From assembly GCF_964204645.1 (NCBI RefSeq), contig NC_134030.1:3201855-3265854 (forward strand): DNA of 64,000 nt. The letters are read 5' to 3'. The DNA is from Tubulanus polymorphus (taxonomy: Eukaryota > Nemertea > Palaeonemertea > Tubulaniformes > Tubulanidae). Of this stretch, positions 1 through 10,923 are shown piece after piece. The notes beneath the pieces are model-generated. The model was not told where the DNA came from and ran no database searches. It saw only the letters and a program-made list of their open reading frames with translations. A program made the position numbers and the translations under genes. Every line of letters starts with the position of its first letter. Position 1 is the stretch's first letter.

Positions 1-2630
1 TGAGCCCGAGTTGTAGTCGGGTAACGGAGACAGGTTACGTGTTTCATTAACGTTTTTATATATTTCGGTAGAGATTCCTCCCTTACGTCGTACAGAAACA
101 GCAGAATGATGACGTTACGTCTGTTTTCGAGTGACGTCATCGTGGCCTGATTCACTTCGAATTCCGTCCACGTTCTGCGGATGAAAGCGTACGAAATGGG
201 GAAAATGACCCACTTGGAATTTGTGACGGCATCAACGATACTTAAACACTCGTAGCGACCGGCGGGAAAATCACGACCATCGATGCACAACGTAAAGCTA
301 ACATCTTCCCGATCTTCGAGTTCCGGCCGTAAATAACCCATCACGAAATCGCTATCCTCTTGGCTGTACGGCAGGTAAACATCAAACCTTCTGGTCGAGA
401 AATCAGCATCCAATTCCCGATAACCTCCGCGTCTTTGTCTGGGTGTGTGACATTTGACATACCAGAAATATTTAACATCCCACCTGAACACATAGAACAC
501 TGTAAGTGTTATACAGATTAGTACGACTGGACTAATCGTAAACGCGATTAGAAAATACGGATTATTACCGCATTTGATCCAGTTCGGTTCATAATCTCTT
601 ATAGGTTTCCCTCTCAGTTCAGGTGGGCCCACGCAATGTACGTCGCTATCTTCTTTACGAACCCATTCGCTAAACGCTTCTAATCTACAGTCGCATAGTA
701 AATGGTTATTTTCCAGGAAAATTGTCTTCAATTCTGGCAACGAACGAAATACATCGACCAATTTTTTGTTGATCGTCACGATCTGATTGTCGTTCAGCTT
801 GATAGTTTCAAGTTTTTCTTTGCCCTTCACTAAATCATGTGGAACGTGTAGCAAAACATTTCGTGACAGTTGCAAATATTTGATTTTGTCCGTGTATTTG
901 AGGAAGTCACCACGAATCGACCGAATTCGATTCATTGACATGCTTAGATATTTCAGACGAGGAATGGGTCGAAATATACAATTCATTTCATCGAAAAATT
1001 GGCTTTGACCGAATTCGTTACTGGTTAGAACCAATCTTTCCAACGACGTTCCGGCAAATACTTCACACGAGTTATTGTCGAGGTTGAAATACAGGTTGTT
1101 AAACGCTAGATCGAGATCTTTCAAATGTTTCATTCCGGTAACGTTTATGACCGTTGGGTTCAAACCCAATTGACGCCGTATTAGAAAAGGATTAATGTGG
1201 GTTAAAATCAAGACTTCCAGATTAACCAGATTTGTAAAATCTACCGAACATGTTGGACTCGGGCACATCGTCGCATGCACCAATCGCAATTGTTTCAATG
1301 CACGGTGTTTTGGCATCTTGAAATTATGCCCATTCGGGTTGTTGAGCTTGATGGCGCAAAAATCAAAATTCAAAATCTCCAACTTCTGGTGTCTTTTTAT
1401 AAATTTCGTTATATTTAGGTTGCCCAAATTGTTCCACGATGCTTCTAAACTGCGCAAACCTTCTGGAAATTTGGGGAGAGATTTCATATTACAGAATGAA
1501 ATGTCGATGTTCTGTAAATTGGTCATCTTTAACAGTGGGTTCCCGCTCATCTTGATATTTTCGTTTTTCGATAGATCCAATTCCTTGAGATTGGTGTACG
1601 GCAGAACAGAAACGAAATCTCCATTCATTATTTCAATCGAACAATCTTTAAGGTTTATATTCGTTAACGGGAGTCGATTCAGTCCACCTAACGCCTCACG
1701 TATACCCCCGCGGAAATCATTGGAACTAACGTTGAGATAATGTAACATTTCAAACTTTGAAAAGTCTCCTTGTTTTATGTTGTTTCGATCGATCACGAGC
1801 CTTTTCAGTTTTGGGGCTTTGAATCTATTCGAATCGACTGTTGTTATGTTATTTTCAGAAATACCCAAGTGGACAAGTTCTGGTAAATCCACGGCTGGTA
1901 ATTTGTCGATTCGGTTTCTCCCCAAATATAGATGCGTCGTGTTTCGGGGAACGCTTGGAAACTCGTCAAGGTTTTTCCCAACGCATGAGACCAACAGCTG
2001 TGATGAAGACCTAAAATATCAACAGCAAAATGGGCTATTTTATTTCAATTTCTAAATTGACGATCTCAAGAACTTTTTATAGAGGTATTGCACGGACTAC
2101 TGTTTACATGCGTCATATTGGACGTGAAATACAATAGCAGCGAACGGCGAGTTTTAAATTGAGTTGCCTTCTGCACTTACGTCCAATACGATGTCAGGTG
2201 CATTGCCAGTTTCTAGAATCAATTTTAGAAATTAATTCTATAAATGGAATTAATCTAGAAATCCGTCTTTCTAAAACCAAGACAGATTTTTTCATCAATT
2301 TTGTACATTTTGTTTTATAGCATGCATGCGTAGATATATATTTCAACTTTATGTAAAGCAAATAGCTTTTTTGGGCTCACTTTTCTTTCGTATTTTTGCA
2401 GTTTCTTATCTTATATTAGACAATAATTATTAGATAAGTGAGGTGAGATTTAAGTATTTCACGTGTGACTCATTTTTGCTGATCTGTCATTACCTGGTGC
2501 AGTTGCATTTCGACGGGCAGTCTGCCGTGTCGTTCAACTGTAAGCTTTCATCATCAGATGCCGCAGCTATAACACGTAATGATAAATCCACCAAAAACAA
2601 CACAGAACAAAATGAAATATGTCGATACAT
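1..2630 (-). CDS. Toll-like receptor (LRR - transmembrane - TIR), 3' end off window
   Basis: Two coding exons: 2494-2630 (signal peptide and start of the LRR N-terminal cap) and 2010 down to position 1. The donor GTAATG and acceptor TTTTAG give a clean phase-2 join. The start is the ATG at 2630, which opens a hydrophobic signal peptide. The mature part begins with a cysteine cap (CPSKCNC ... SCVGKNLDEFPSVP). Many leucine-rich repeats follow (for example LYLGRNRIDKLP, LKELDLSKN, IKLNDNQIVTI), then one C-terminal cysteine cap (NNHLLCDCRLEAF ... VHCVGPPELRG). A membrane segment (YFLIAFTISPVVLICITL) comes next, then a TIR domain with box 1 FDVYLPYSQED and a BB loop GRDFPAG. A single C-terminal cap before the membrane makes it a single-cysteine-cluster type. 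By family knowledge such receptors dimerise on microbial ligands and recruit TIR adaptors; the ligand here is unknown. About 715 codons are in the window; the last TIR helix is missing. Confidence 0.93.
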
Positions 2631-3144
2631 ATTGGAGAAGAGTTGACGTGTTTATATAGGTGGGCGTTTTAACACAGAATGTCGTGTGAACGTGTTTGCT
2701 TTTATTTTTAGCGCGTCCCTTAAAGGAACGGGTTTCCCCAAACACTTCTAAACATTTCACTCAAATTTTTATAAACATCGTCATCGATGTCTCGACGGGT
2801 GCCGTTTATTCATAGTCAAAGGAAACATGAATGTCCCCTAAGAGCTCTGTACAACCCCGAAGGGCTATTTAACCTGTCTTTCAGAGCTATTTTTACTACA
2901 AAATATAGGTTGTTCTGACTGTAGTATAATATGAAAGGTATACGTATATTGTAAAAATGTTTTTCTCCTTCAATTAATCAACGTAAATAAGTACGAGTCA
3001 TGGTATCAAAATTTCCATGAATAGTTCAACGATTAAGATCAAACGCTATTTCCTGATTTTCGTATATATTTATTATTGTAAATTACATCAACCTCACGCG
3101 ATTGCAAATTCACGTTTTTTCCCGAGTGTCGAAAATCGGAATTT
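2631..3144. other. Intergenic: TLR 5' flank / iGluR 3' flank
   Basis: AT-rich spacer between the start of the Toll-like receptor and the stop of the glutamate receptor, both on the minus strand. It should hold the promoter of the first and the 3' UTR of the second. I see no coding exon and no clear TATA box. Confidence 0.5.
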
Positions 3145-6100
3145 TCACTTTGTCCAACGGGAAAAACCTATTTCAACGCCCAAAAATATCAGTGAGATAA
3201 ATACCCCAATTATTAGCATAACAAGAGGTCCCACAAACGTGTTTAAGTAGATGACATGAGTCTCTTCAGGAACGGAATCGGTTGAGAATATTTTGCCGGC
3301 ACCGACTCGTGGTGCAGCTCGACTGTTTGTATCCAGCTTCCCGCAGTCGACCGGAGATGTTGCGTGCCACCATTTCTTATAAAGTTCGTCTAAAACTCGG
3401 TTTTGTTGCAGTAATGTAACGGCATCTCGTACTCGAGTGTTATAAGGAGAACCTATCGGCAAAGCTAAGCCGTACTCGTTTGAGTTCAGTAATCCCCCTA
3501 TTTGAATCAAACTACAGTCACGAGCGCTCACGTATTCCAAAAGCGTACTTTCTCCGAAATAGGCGTAGCCCCCGCGCTTGACGCGACCTATACCACCATA
3601 GGCCGACCTGACGTTTGTGGAACGATTGTAAATTTCTTTGTAGACGGGGTTTGTGGAATATTTCAAAAAGTTACTCGTTACGCCATTTTCAATTGCACCA
3701 AATCTGAAACGAGAAATGAATTATCAATTCCGTTTCCAGATACATATATCAAGGCAGACGGTGTTGGAAGCTGATCAGTTGCATAGTAAGGAGTTGGATT
3801 TGACTCGAAATGAAGCAAAATACTTCATCTCACAACCGGAAGTGAGTCCTGTTTCCAGAAACATTATGATTTAGAATATGGAGATTATCTGGGGAAATGT
3901 CATTCTCTTACTTAATCTTTGTGTTGTTGAGTAGGTCTCTAGCCGAATTGTACTGGATTTCAAAGTCTGTTTCAGTACGAAATGTTTTCATTCCACGAAA
4001 CAATAAAATCACGTACGTGGCAACACTGACAAATCGAAACATCCACCATATAATCATTAGGCTTCTGGATGCTAGAGATCTAGGCTGCCAACTTCCATCT
4101 GAAAGAACGTATATTAAACGGGCTTCTTCTAATTTCTATAACACATCTTACGAGGAATTCTGTATTTGATTCCGCAGGTTTTTACTTTTATTCAGAAGCT
4201 TCGCGAGATTGCATTTCCTTGAAAATCCCTTGCAATGGGTTTGAATGATATAACTTATTGTCAATATATCAAAATACTTGAATAGATTCAATACAATGAA
4301 TATGACAAGGGAATGTAGGTATATCGTCAGTGAATAGAATCACCTTTGACCAGGTCACTACAGCTAACATGTTTACCATACATAATTGACCAGACAAACT
4401 TCCAAGCTTTATCTTCAACTTCCCGGAAGGGATATTTCATTGTTTTTCAATCAAAATTGTTTCGGATTAGGTTTTAATAGTATTTTAAAACCCTAATCCT
4501 TACCCTGAATGCCAGGATTCGGGTATGTTATTAAACCCATATACATATCCGAATGACTGGAACTTCGAAACTATTAAGGCCATTTTTCTACGTAATCTTG
4601 TTTCTATTACGGGTGGATGATGATAGCAGATTTTTGACACTCACTATATAAAAAGCCCGTAAGAGCCAGCCAAAAACATTCCCGCATCTCGTGGAAACAG
4701 TTATTATTCTGTTGCGATTGTCTTTCTCTTGAATCTTGTACGATTCGATCGAAAACGTCGTAAGGGTTAAAGCGATGGTTCAACAACAATAACAAACTAA
4801 TCTGAAATACGGAGTATTTTCGTAAAATAGAATTCAAGACCAGTTCCTCGGAGGTTCGGAATAAGAATATGATTCATTTTCAAATAAAACCCCTGGTTAA
4901 GTGTTGGTGGTGATCTTTTGTAAAATTGTTTTTCATAGGGGTTAGAATAACTAGACAATTGATTGACAACTGCATATCTTACACAATTATCAAAGGATTT
5001 GTAGTAGTTTAGACATGAATAGAATTGTCTATATCTGATATTATGAAAAATACTATACATGCTATAAGTTGTACTAGGCTATTCTTAATCTGGACTGATT
5101 GCATGCCTAATAAAAAAACTCACTATAATCCAAGCAAAAATCAGCGAAATCCAAACTCCTGAACTGAACGGCTTTAGGAAATAAAGAATATCGGCGCTAG
5201 ATTCGTCCGAATCTGTTATCACATCCATTTTATTCATCAATATACTGATACCGTATTTCATAAAGGCCGGTGAGAACTGGACAACTGTTGATCGTTTCTT
5301 TGTGATCGTCAGGGCTCCGGCAGCAACATCTGCATTCTGTCGTAAATATCAAAAAGAATTCGATGTCTTCTTGATGGAAATTGTGGACCCATTTTCCGAG
5401 TTTCACAAAGTTTATTTGCACCATATTTCATTAGAAAAAATAATTGAGTGCAGATAATTCTGCCATACAATACACCTTATTTACAAAGGGGTCAGAAAAT
5501 GGCCGCCAGAACCAAAAATAATTTCGCAGGAGATTTTGCAGGTAACACCTACATTGGATATAGATATAATACAATCACACCTGATGATGATCTCTAGGGT
5601 GAGATCGAAACGTCGTGTCTTTTAAATATTTTAGATTTAATAAATAAATTCTGGTTTTTAAATTCTTTTAATCTGTAAATAGTGGGATTTTATCTTATTA
5701 TCCGTCCGTTCACCACGTTTGAGTGTGATCATCGTTCTAATACAATCAGGCGTTAGAGAAATATGTACATCCTTATCAAAAGGGAAAAGAGGAATAGAGC
5801 GCAATGCGAGTCTGGCTGGAGACGAATTCAGTGGGTGTAGTATAACAGTTCATTTGCTTGTTCATTATTATGACGGGCAAGCCGTTTCTTGTACTTTTCC
5901 GTGTTGTGTTAAAAAGTGTCTGAATGGAATATAAACTTGAATGCCTGTATTAGTGTTTTCATGAATAGTCTACGAATTTCTTCCAAATGATGTTAATCGG
6001 GAATCAAGATTTCCGTGTTCACGAATAGCCCGATTGTATCGTAATATTTTCTTAATATTTACACTTTTTATAGTCACGACTTTTCCTGATGTAAAACCTA

Positions 6101-6966
6101 TTTCTTTGAATCAATATTGATACTGAATGCTAGATTTTTTAACGTCCATCAATAGATTACGTCAACGACTCCAGTCTAGGGTCATGCGTTACGTTCACCG
6201 TTCAAAAGGAACGGAAGTAAATTAGATTCCATGGTCCAAGTCTCTAGAAAGATTGTGTGTACATGCACGACTTACCTTTCCGATCAGTTGTCCGATCATT
6301 CCGTCCCACGTTCCATTATATGATATTTGGTGGCCATATTTCTCGTCAGGATCGGGATATATAGAATAATTGAAGCCTGCTACACGACTGACTTCATCCA
6401 TCAGATCTTTGATATAGCCCATATAGCGACTGTTTCCCGACAGAGTGGATGCAGCCAGGTCTTCATGTGATTTCAGACGAAGAAATGGCTCTTCCTAGAT
6501 CGGATCAGACGGAAATGAACTTTAGATTCACCGATCAACAACTTCTCCATACCGACTATCTTTGATTCCTAGGCTTAATTTGTGTAAGAGTTGACCCCAA
6601 ATTACACAATTCATGGCTATATTCGACTGCGGGATTGAATAAGGTTAATTTCCGATGTTCTTGAATGGTAAATGACCGCTAAACTGTTAAATTTCTGAAG
6701 TCGTTTTTGCCGATGATGTTTACTTTTTCATGATAAAATCAGCGATTGTTACTTACGAGAATTGAAACTACTTTTAAATGTACAGATTTTCCATTATCAG
6801 CACCTGAAAGTTTTGAAACCAATTACGAAAATCTCTCTTTCGGCCTGTGATATGAATAGTACAGTTTTGAGAGGAGTTTTATTCTAAGATGAATCATTGA
6901 CTTACTACAAAATAACGTCGGTGATAATAGAATCCATAGAAAACCAAGCCACAATTTCAACTGCAT
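3145..6966 (-). CDS. Ionotropic glutamate receptor-like protein without amino-terminal domain
   Basis: Seven exons: 6906-6966, 6757-6803, 6276-6494, 5124-5336, 4645-4801, 3912-4098, 3145-3703; the phases close to 480 residues. A signal peptide (MQLKLWLGFLWILLSP) is followed at once by the S1 half of the ligand-binding domain (VVSILEEPFLRLK, residues 31-43; GYIKDLMDEV; NGTWDGMIGQLI). The ~400-residue amino-terminal domain of ordinary AMPA/kainate receptors is absent. S1 keeps the ligand-binding Arg (ALTITKKR, Arg124) and S2 keeps the acidic ligand residue (GESTLLEYV, Glu346), QIGGLLNSNEYGLALP and the end WW. M1 (WISLIFAWII...), the pore region (FWLALTGFLY) and M4 (VGPLVMLIIGVFISLIF) are visible. 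M3 is odd: the hallmark SYTANLAAF is replaced by VSVATYVILLF (residues 256-266). Overall it looks like a kainate-binding-protein-like or divergent receptor. Ligand binding seems possible; channel function is doubtful. Confidence 0.9.
5581..5619 (+). other. Hammerhead-ribozyme-like motif in a glutamate receptor intron
   Basis: CTGATGA (5581-5587) is followed by a 6-bp hairpin, GATCTC / GAGATC around a 6-nt loop (5589-5606). Then comes GAAAC (5607-5611) and a GTC at 5617-5619 after a possible 3-bp stem III. Order and spacing match the hammerhead core. I cannot find a good stem I on either side, so activity is doubtful. Similar sequences occur near 40600 and 40141. Confidence 0.35.
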
Positions 6967-7341
6967 CACTCCGTTACGTTATATACGTCGATATATACTA
7001 AAATAACATTGAATAGGACGAATTGTAGTCGCTTATTTTATGGCATTATTCTATTACGTGACGGAGTCTGTAATTAAGGTCAGATTCCTAGATAGTAATT
7101 GGGTCTCGTTTGTATGCGTGAAATTCGATTAATGGTCTTTGTAAATATTTTCACGAATACCGGCTCTCAACTACTGTCGTTTATAACGAATTCTTCATCT
7201 ACTTCTGAGTACTACTCTGGTCTCACAGCACCACTGACGCGGGGGAGTGTCGGGTTGAAATTGTACTGCCCCCAGACGCTATCTGAGCGTTTATGGTGAT
7301 TTTCTACAAGGCAGGATTCTACAAGGCCACACGACACCCTC
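6967..7341. other. 5' flank of the glutamate receptor gene, no gene seen
   Basis: AT-rich sequence upstream of the receptor start codon. It should contain its promoter, but I cannot identify a TATA box or other site with confidence. Confidence 0.35.
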
Positions 7342-7485
7342 CGGTGCTGCCGCTATGCTCATAATTAAGCGGATTTTTCACACACTAATGTAAATCGACT
7401 CTGGCAATCTAGGAGAGTCTATTGCCAGAGTCAGTTCGTGTTAGTTTATGCAAAATCCGCTAATGTCGATCATAGCGACGGCACC
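7342..7485. repeat. Palindromic element, copy 1 (MITE-like)
   Basis: Near-perfect inverted repeat. The left arm begins CGGTGCTGCCGCTATGCTCA and the right arm ends with its complement, GTCGATCATAGCGACGGCACCG. The arms run on to a central ACTCTGGCA / TGCCAGAGT pair. The whole unit would fold into one long hairpin. Further copies lie at 7750-7893 and 8820-8949. No protein is encoded. Confidence 0.75.
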
Positions 7486-7496
7486 GTACAGCATAA

Positions 7497-8775
7497 TTTA
7501 CTGACACTAAATCAGTGGCCCGTGATGCTAAATGATGGTCGTGATTCAGAGTGGCCCTGATGCTAAATACAAGATGTACAGGGGTGTCCCGGGATCGAAC
7601 CCAGTAATTACTGAGACTGATTCAGAGTGGTCTGATGCTGAATAGAGGATGTACAGGGGTGTCCCGGGTTCGAACCTAGTAATTACTGACACTGATGCTG
7701 AGTTTTACTGGCACTCATGAAATAGGATGTGATGCCACTTTATACCGTCTGGTGCTGCCGCTATGCTCAAGATAAGCGGATTTTTCATACACTAACGTGA
7801 ATCGACTCTGGCAACCTAGGAGAGTCTACTGCCAGAGTCAGTTCGTGTTAGTTTATGCAAAATCCGCTTATGTCGATCATAGCGGCAGCACCGTACAGCA
7901 TAATTTACTGTATAGATCCCGATACTTGTGTAAACAGTATGTTGTGTAAATAACGTTACTTATGTTTTTAAGTCGTATTTACTAAATCAGTGTATTCGTA
8001 GACACAGTGGTCTTGGTGCTTTGTGGAGAATGAAGGATGTCCTGGGTTCGAACCCGGTAATTACTGATACTGATTCAGAGTGGTACTGACGCTGAATAGA
8101 TGATGAATAGGGGTGTCCCGGGTTCGAACCCAGTAATTATTCACCAAGTCCTGCAGTGAGGCTGTCTCCACAGTAATCCGTCGCTCTACAATCCTAGTGT
8201 ACCCACCTGGGGTACAACAAACACTTAAGGTTCTTGGTGAAAGTAATTACTGATGCTGATTCAGAGTGGTCCTGACGCAGAATACAAGATGTACAGGGGT
8301 GTGCCGGGTTCGAATTTGGTAATTACTGACACTAATTCGGAGTGGTCCTGATGCTGAATGGAGGATGTACAGGGGTGTCCCGAGTTCGAACCCAGTAATT
8401 ACTGATGCCGACTCAGAGTGGTCCTGATGCTGAATAGAGGATGTAAAGGGGTGCCCAGAGTCCGAACCCATTAATTACTGACACTAATTCAGAATTGTCC
8501 TGATGCTGAATGGAGGGATAAACAGTGGTGTCCCTAGTAATTATTGATGCCTACTCGGGGTGGTCTTGATGCTGAATAGAGGATGTAAAGGGGTGCCCAG
8601 AGTTCGAACACAGTAATTACTGATACTGACTCGGAATGGTCCTGATGATAAAGAGAGGATGTACAGGGGTGTCCCGGGTTCGAACTGGGTATTTTTTTAC
8701 TGACTTGATTCAGAGTGGTCCTGATGCTGAATTAAGAATGTACATGGATGTCCTGGGTTCGAACCCAGTTATTAA
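7497..8775 (+). repeat. tRNA-like tandem satellite (~76-bp unit)
   Basis: About a dozen diverged, partly broken units. A typical unit reads TAATTACTGACACTGATTCA, GAGTGGTCCTGATGCTGAAT, AGAGGATGTACAGGGGTGTC, then CCGGGTTCGAACCCAG. It contains the RNA polymerase III B box GGTTCGAACC. About 35 bp upstream is an A-box/D-arm-like stretch, CAGAGTGGTCCTGATGC. Unit length and box spacing match a tRNA, so the satellite looks like a tandemly amplified tRNA relic or SINE head. Two palindromic elements interrupt or flank it. A second small cluster is at 17940-18142. Confidence 0.75.
7750..7893. repeat. Palindromic element, copy 2 (MITE-like)
   Basis: Same family as 7342-7485 and the best-preserved copy. 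The arms GGTGCTGCCGCTATGCTCAA and CATAGCGGCAGCACCG are fully complementary. It sits inside the tRNA-like satellite. Confidence 0.75.
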
Positions 8776-8819
8776 TGATACTGAGAAAATTGAAATCGAC
8801 GTGCTGCCCAGTACACCGT

Positions 8820-8949
8820 CCGGTGCTGATATTGCGCTATGCTCAACATTAGTGGATTTTTCATACACTGACGTGAATCGTCTCTGGCAACCAAGGAGAG
8901 TTGACTGCCAGAGTCAGTTCGTGTTAGTTTATGCAAAATCCGAGCATAG
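8820..8949. repeat. Palindromic element, copy 3, truncated
   Basis: The left arm (CGGTGCTGATATTGCGCTAT, which carries a small insertion) and the centre are present. The right arm stops at AAATCCGAGCATAG and lacks the terminal part found in the other copies. Confidence 0.65.
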
Positions 8950-10501
8950 TAAATCTTAAGAATCGGCAGAACATAGCGTCAAAACCACTCACTGGTGAAC
9001 TAATTAAGTTCAGAGTAGCTAATTAACTAAACAAAAAGTGTTTCAAACAATTATATTTACTCACATACAACAATTATACAAAATGCCAGGTTTGTGCTTG
9101 AGGAATTATAACTTAAGTTCCTCAAACACGTGGACTGATTTCAAAAACAATCCAATCATGGACGTATAAACTTTAAACGAGAGTTTATACGCTCATGATC
9201 CAACCATAGACTATAAAACAAAAACGTCTATGGCCCAACCATGGACTCTTAAACTGTGAGAGCCCATGGCTCCCCGCACTAAAACCAGAGACAAACCTGG
9301 CCAAATACTCTGGAAAGCGTAAGATTTTAAGTAATCGATCTGATTTACATTTTTACTCTTATAAGTTGACCCGGCCGGTAGCTGATCTACCTTAGGCCAT
9401 ATATGACTTTCTTTAAGAATCATGATCAAGCTAACTATAACAGACCCGGCAGATGGAAATGAACTGATTACAAATTTCATTGATTTATGAAATGACCCGG
9501 CCGATCAGGAAAAACAAGGTATCATTTTTAGCTTATATTAGATTATTCAATAATAAAATTACTAGATTTTAATATCACATATGCTACTACATCATGCAAG
9601 GTATTTCAAGATTTTTTTTATACACCAAACATATTTCCACTGCAATTGATTCATACAATTTGAATCAAAAGGAAAATAACAAAATTTCACAAAGAATTGT
9701 AAACTTTGATCCATAAAACACCGACAATTGGGATTAGTCTGAATGTCTAAGACTGATAATTCATGATGTCACCGGGCATAAGTGACACTTGGCTATTTCA
9801 TGAAATATGAAGCATTCAATCATATATCAACTATTCTAATTACAATGTAAGAGAGATTTAAGATATTCTGTTTATACAAAAACTTTATACCCGGTAACAC
9901 ATCTCCAACATATAAAGATTAAAACTGGACATAAAACAACAAATTCACTCTCTCAAATAATCAATCTCTAATCAAAAAACCGAAACTTAGCTCTGTATTC
10001 GAGGAATTATCATGTAAGTTCTTCGTTAACAAATCGGTGAACTGTATTCGAAAAACAGTTCAACATACAAGCATTAAAACTAGAGATAAAACCTACAGAT
10101 TCTGTGGAAAGCTTGAGATTATTTAATCAATCTTTATTTTCATTTTCATTAACATCATTTTACAAGATAGTTTTTCCAACTTTGCCTGAGATTTTCAAAC
10201 ATTACCAACGTTATTTTCTCCAAATTGCTACGTTTAATGCAAAGTATTTAAGGTTTTTTAATCAAGATATATTGAGTATCATCATATAGATATTGTTCAA
10301 CTATTCATTTGAATACAGCTAAGTCAATTACAAACAACAGTTGAGATATCCACAATTATCTACAACTTTTTTCGATATTTGTGCAGATTTGAATCAGGCT
10401 CATCATAGTCTAGTGCCTTAATTCTAAGCACAGCCAGTTGACTCGCACTGGATCCTCCATAATCATAGTCCACGTAAAACCTGTCCAACATTGTATGTAG
10501 G
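8950..10501. repeat. Non-coding, AT-rich; one degenerate GACCCGGCCG element
   Basis: No gene is supported. Around 9355-9528 lies a degenerate copy of a ~220-bp element with three internal GACCCGGCCG-like motifs; better copies are at 20995-21212 and 45452-45671. The segments near 9080-9130, 9995-10080 and 11180-11300 share phrases such as GAGGAATTAT and AGTTCAACATA, which suggests an old dispersed repeat. Confidence 0.5.
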
Positions 10502-10917
10502 TACGGAAGCGATAAAGGGCCTCGAGTTGTCGCGTTCCAACTCGTCAAGTCGACATATTTATGTCGACATATCGCGATATATCGCATCAAGTCGACATGA
10601 ATATGTCGTCATATCGTGACGTTTTCACGACAAATTTCGCTCTCTCGACCACTTTCCTCGCGACAAGTCGACATATTCATGACGACTTGAAACTCAGTCG
10701 TCATATTACTATTGTCCTCATCTTACATTTAGACGTGTTTTCAAATGACGGCTTGTCCCGCGGAAAATGGGCGAAAAAGCGAAATTTGTCGTGAAAACGT
10801 CACGATATGTCGACATATTCATGTCGACTTGACGCGATATATCTCGATATATCGACATAAATATGACGACTTGTCGAGTTGGAATGCGACATCTCGAGGC
10901 CCCTTATCGCTTCCGTA
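10502..10917. mobile_element. Foldback/MITE element, 416 bp with ~130-bp terminal inverted repeats
   Basis: It begins TACGGAAGCGATAA and ends with the complement TTATCGCTTCCGTA. The arms stay complementary through GTCGACATA-rich sequence and TTGTCGTGAAAACGTCACGA for well over 100 bp. Exact 6-bp direct repeats TGTAGG flank both sides (10496-10501 and 10918-10923), which is the expected target-site duplication. It has no transposase; it is a non-autonomous DNA element. Confidence 0.8.
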
Positions 10918-10923
10918 TGTAGG

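Noticed and set aside
1195..1740. Plus-strand frame of 181 codons
   Set aside because: It is the antisense shadow of the leucine-rich repeat exon of the Toll-like receptor.
7560..8770. Functional tRNA genes suggested by many GGTTCGAACC B boxes
   Set aside because: No unit gives an acceptor stem and anticodon arm; the units are a diverged satellite.
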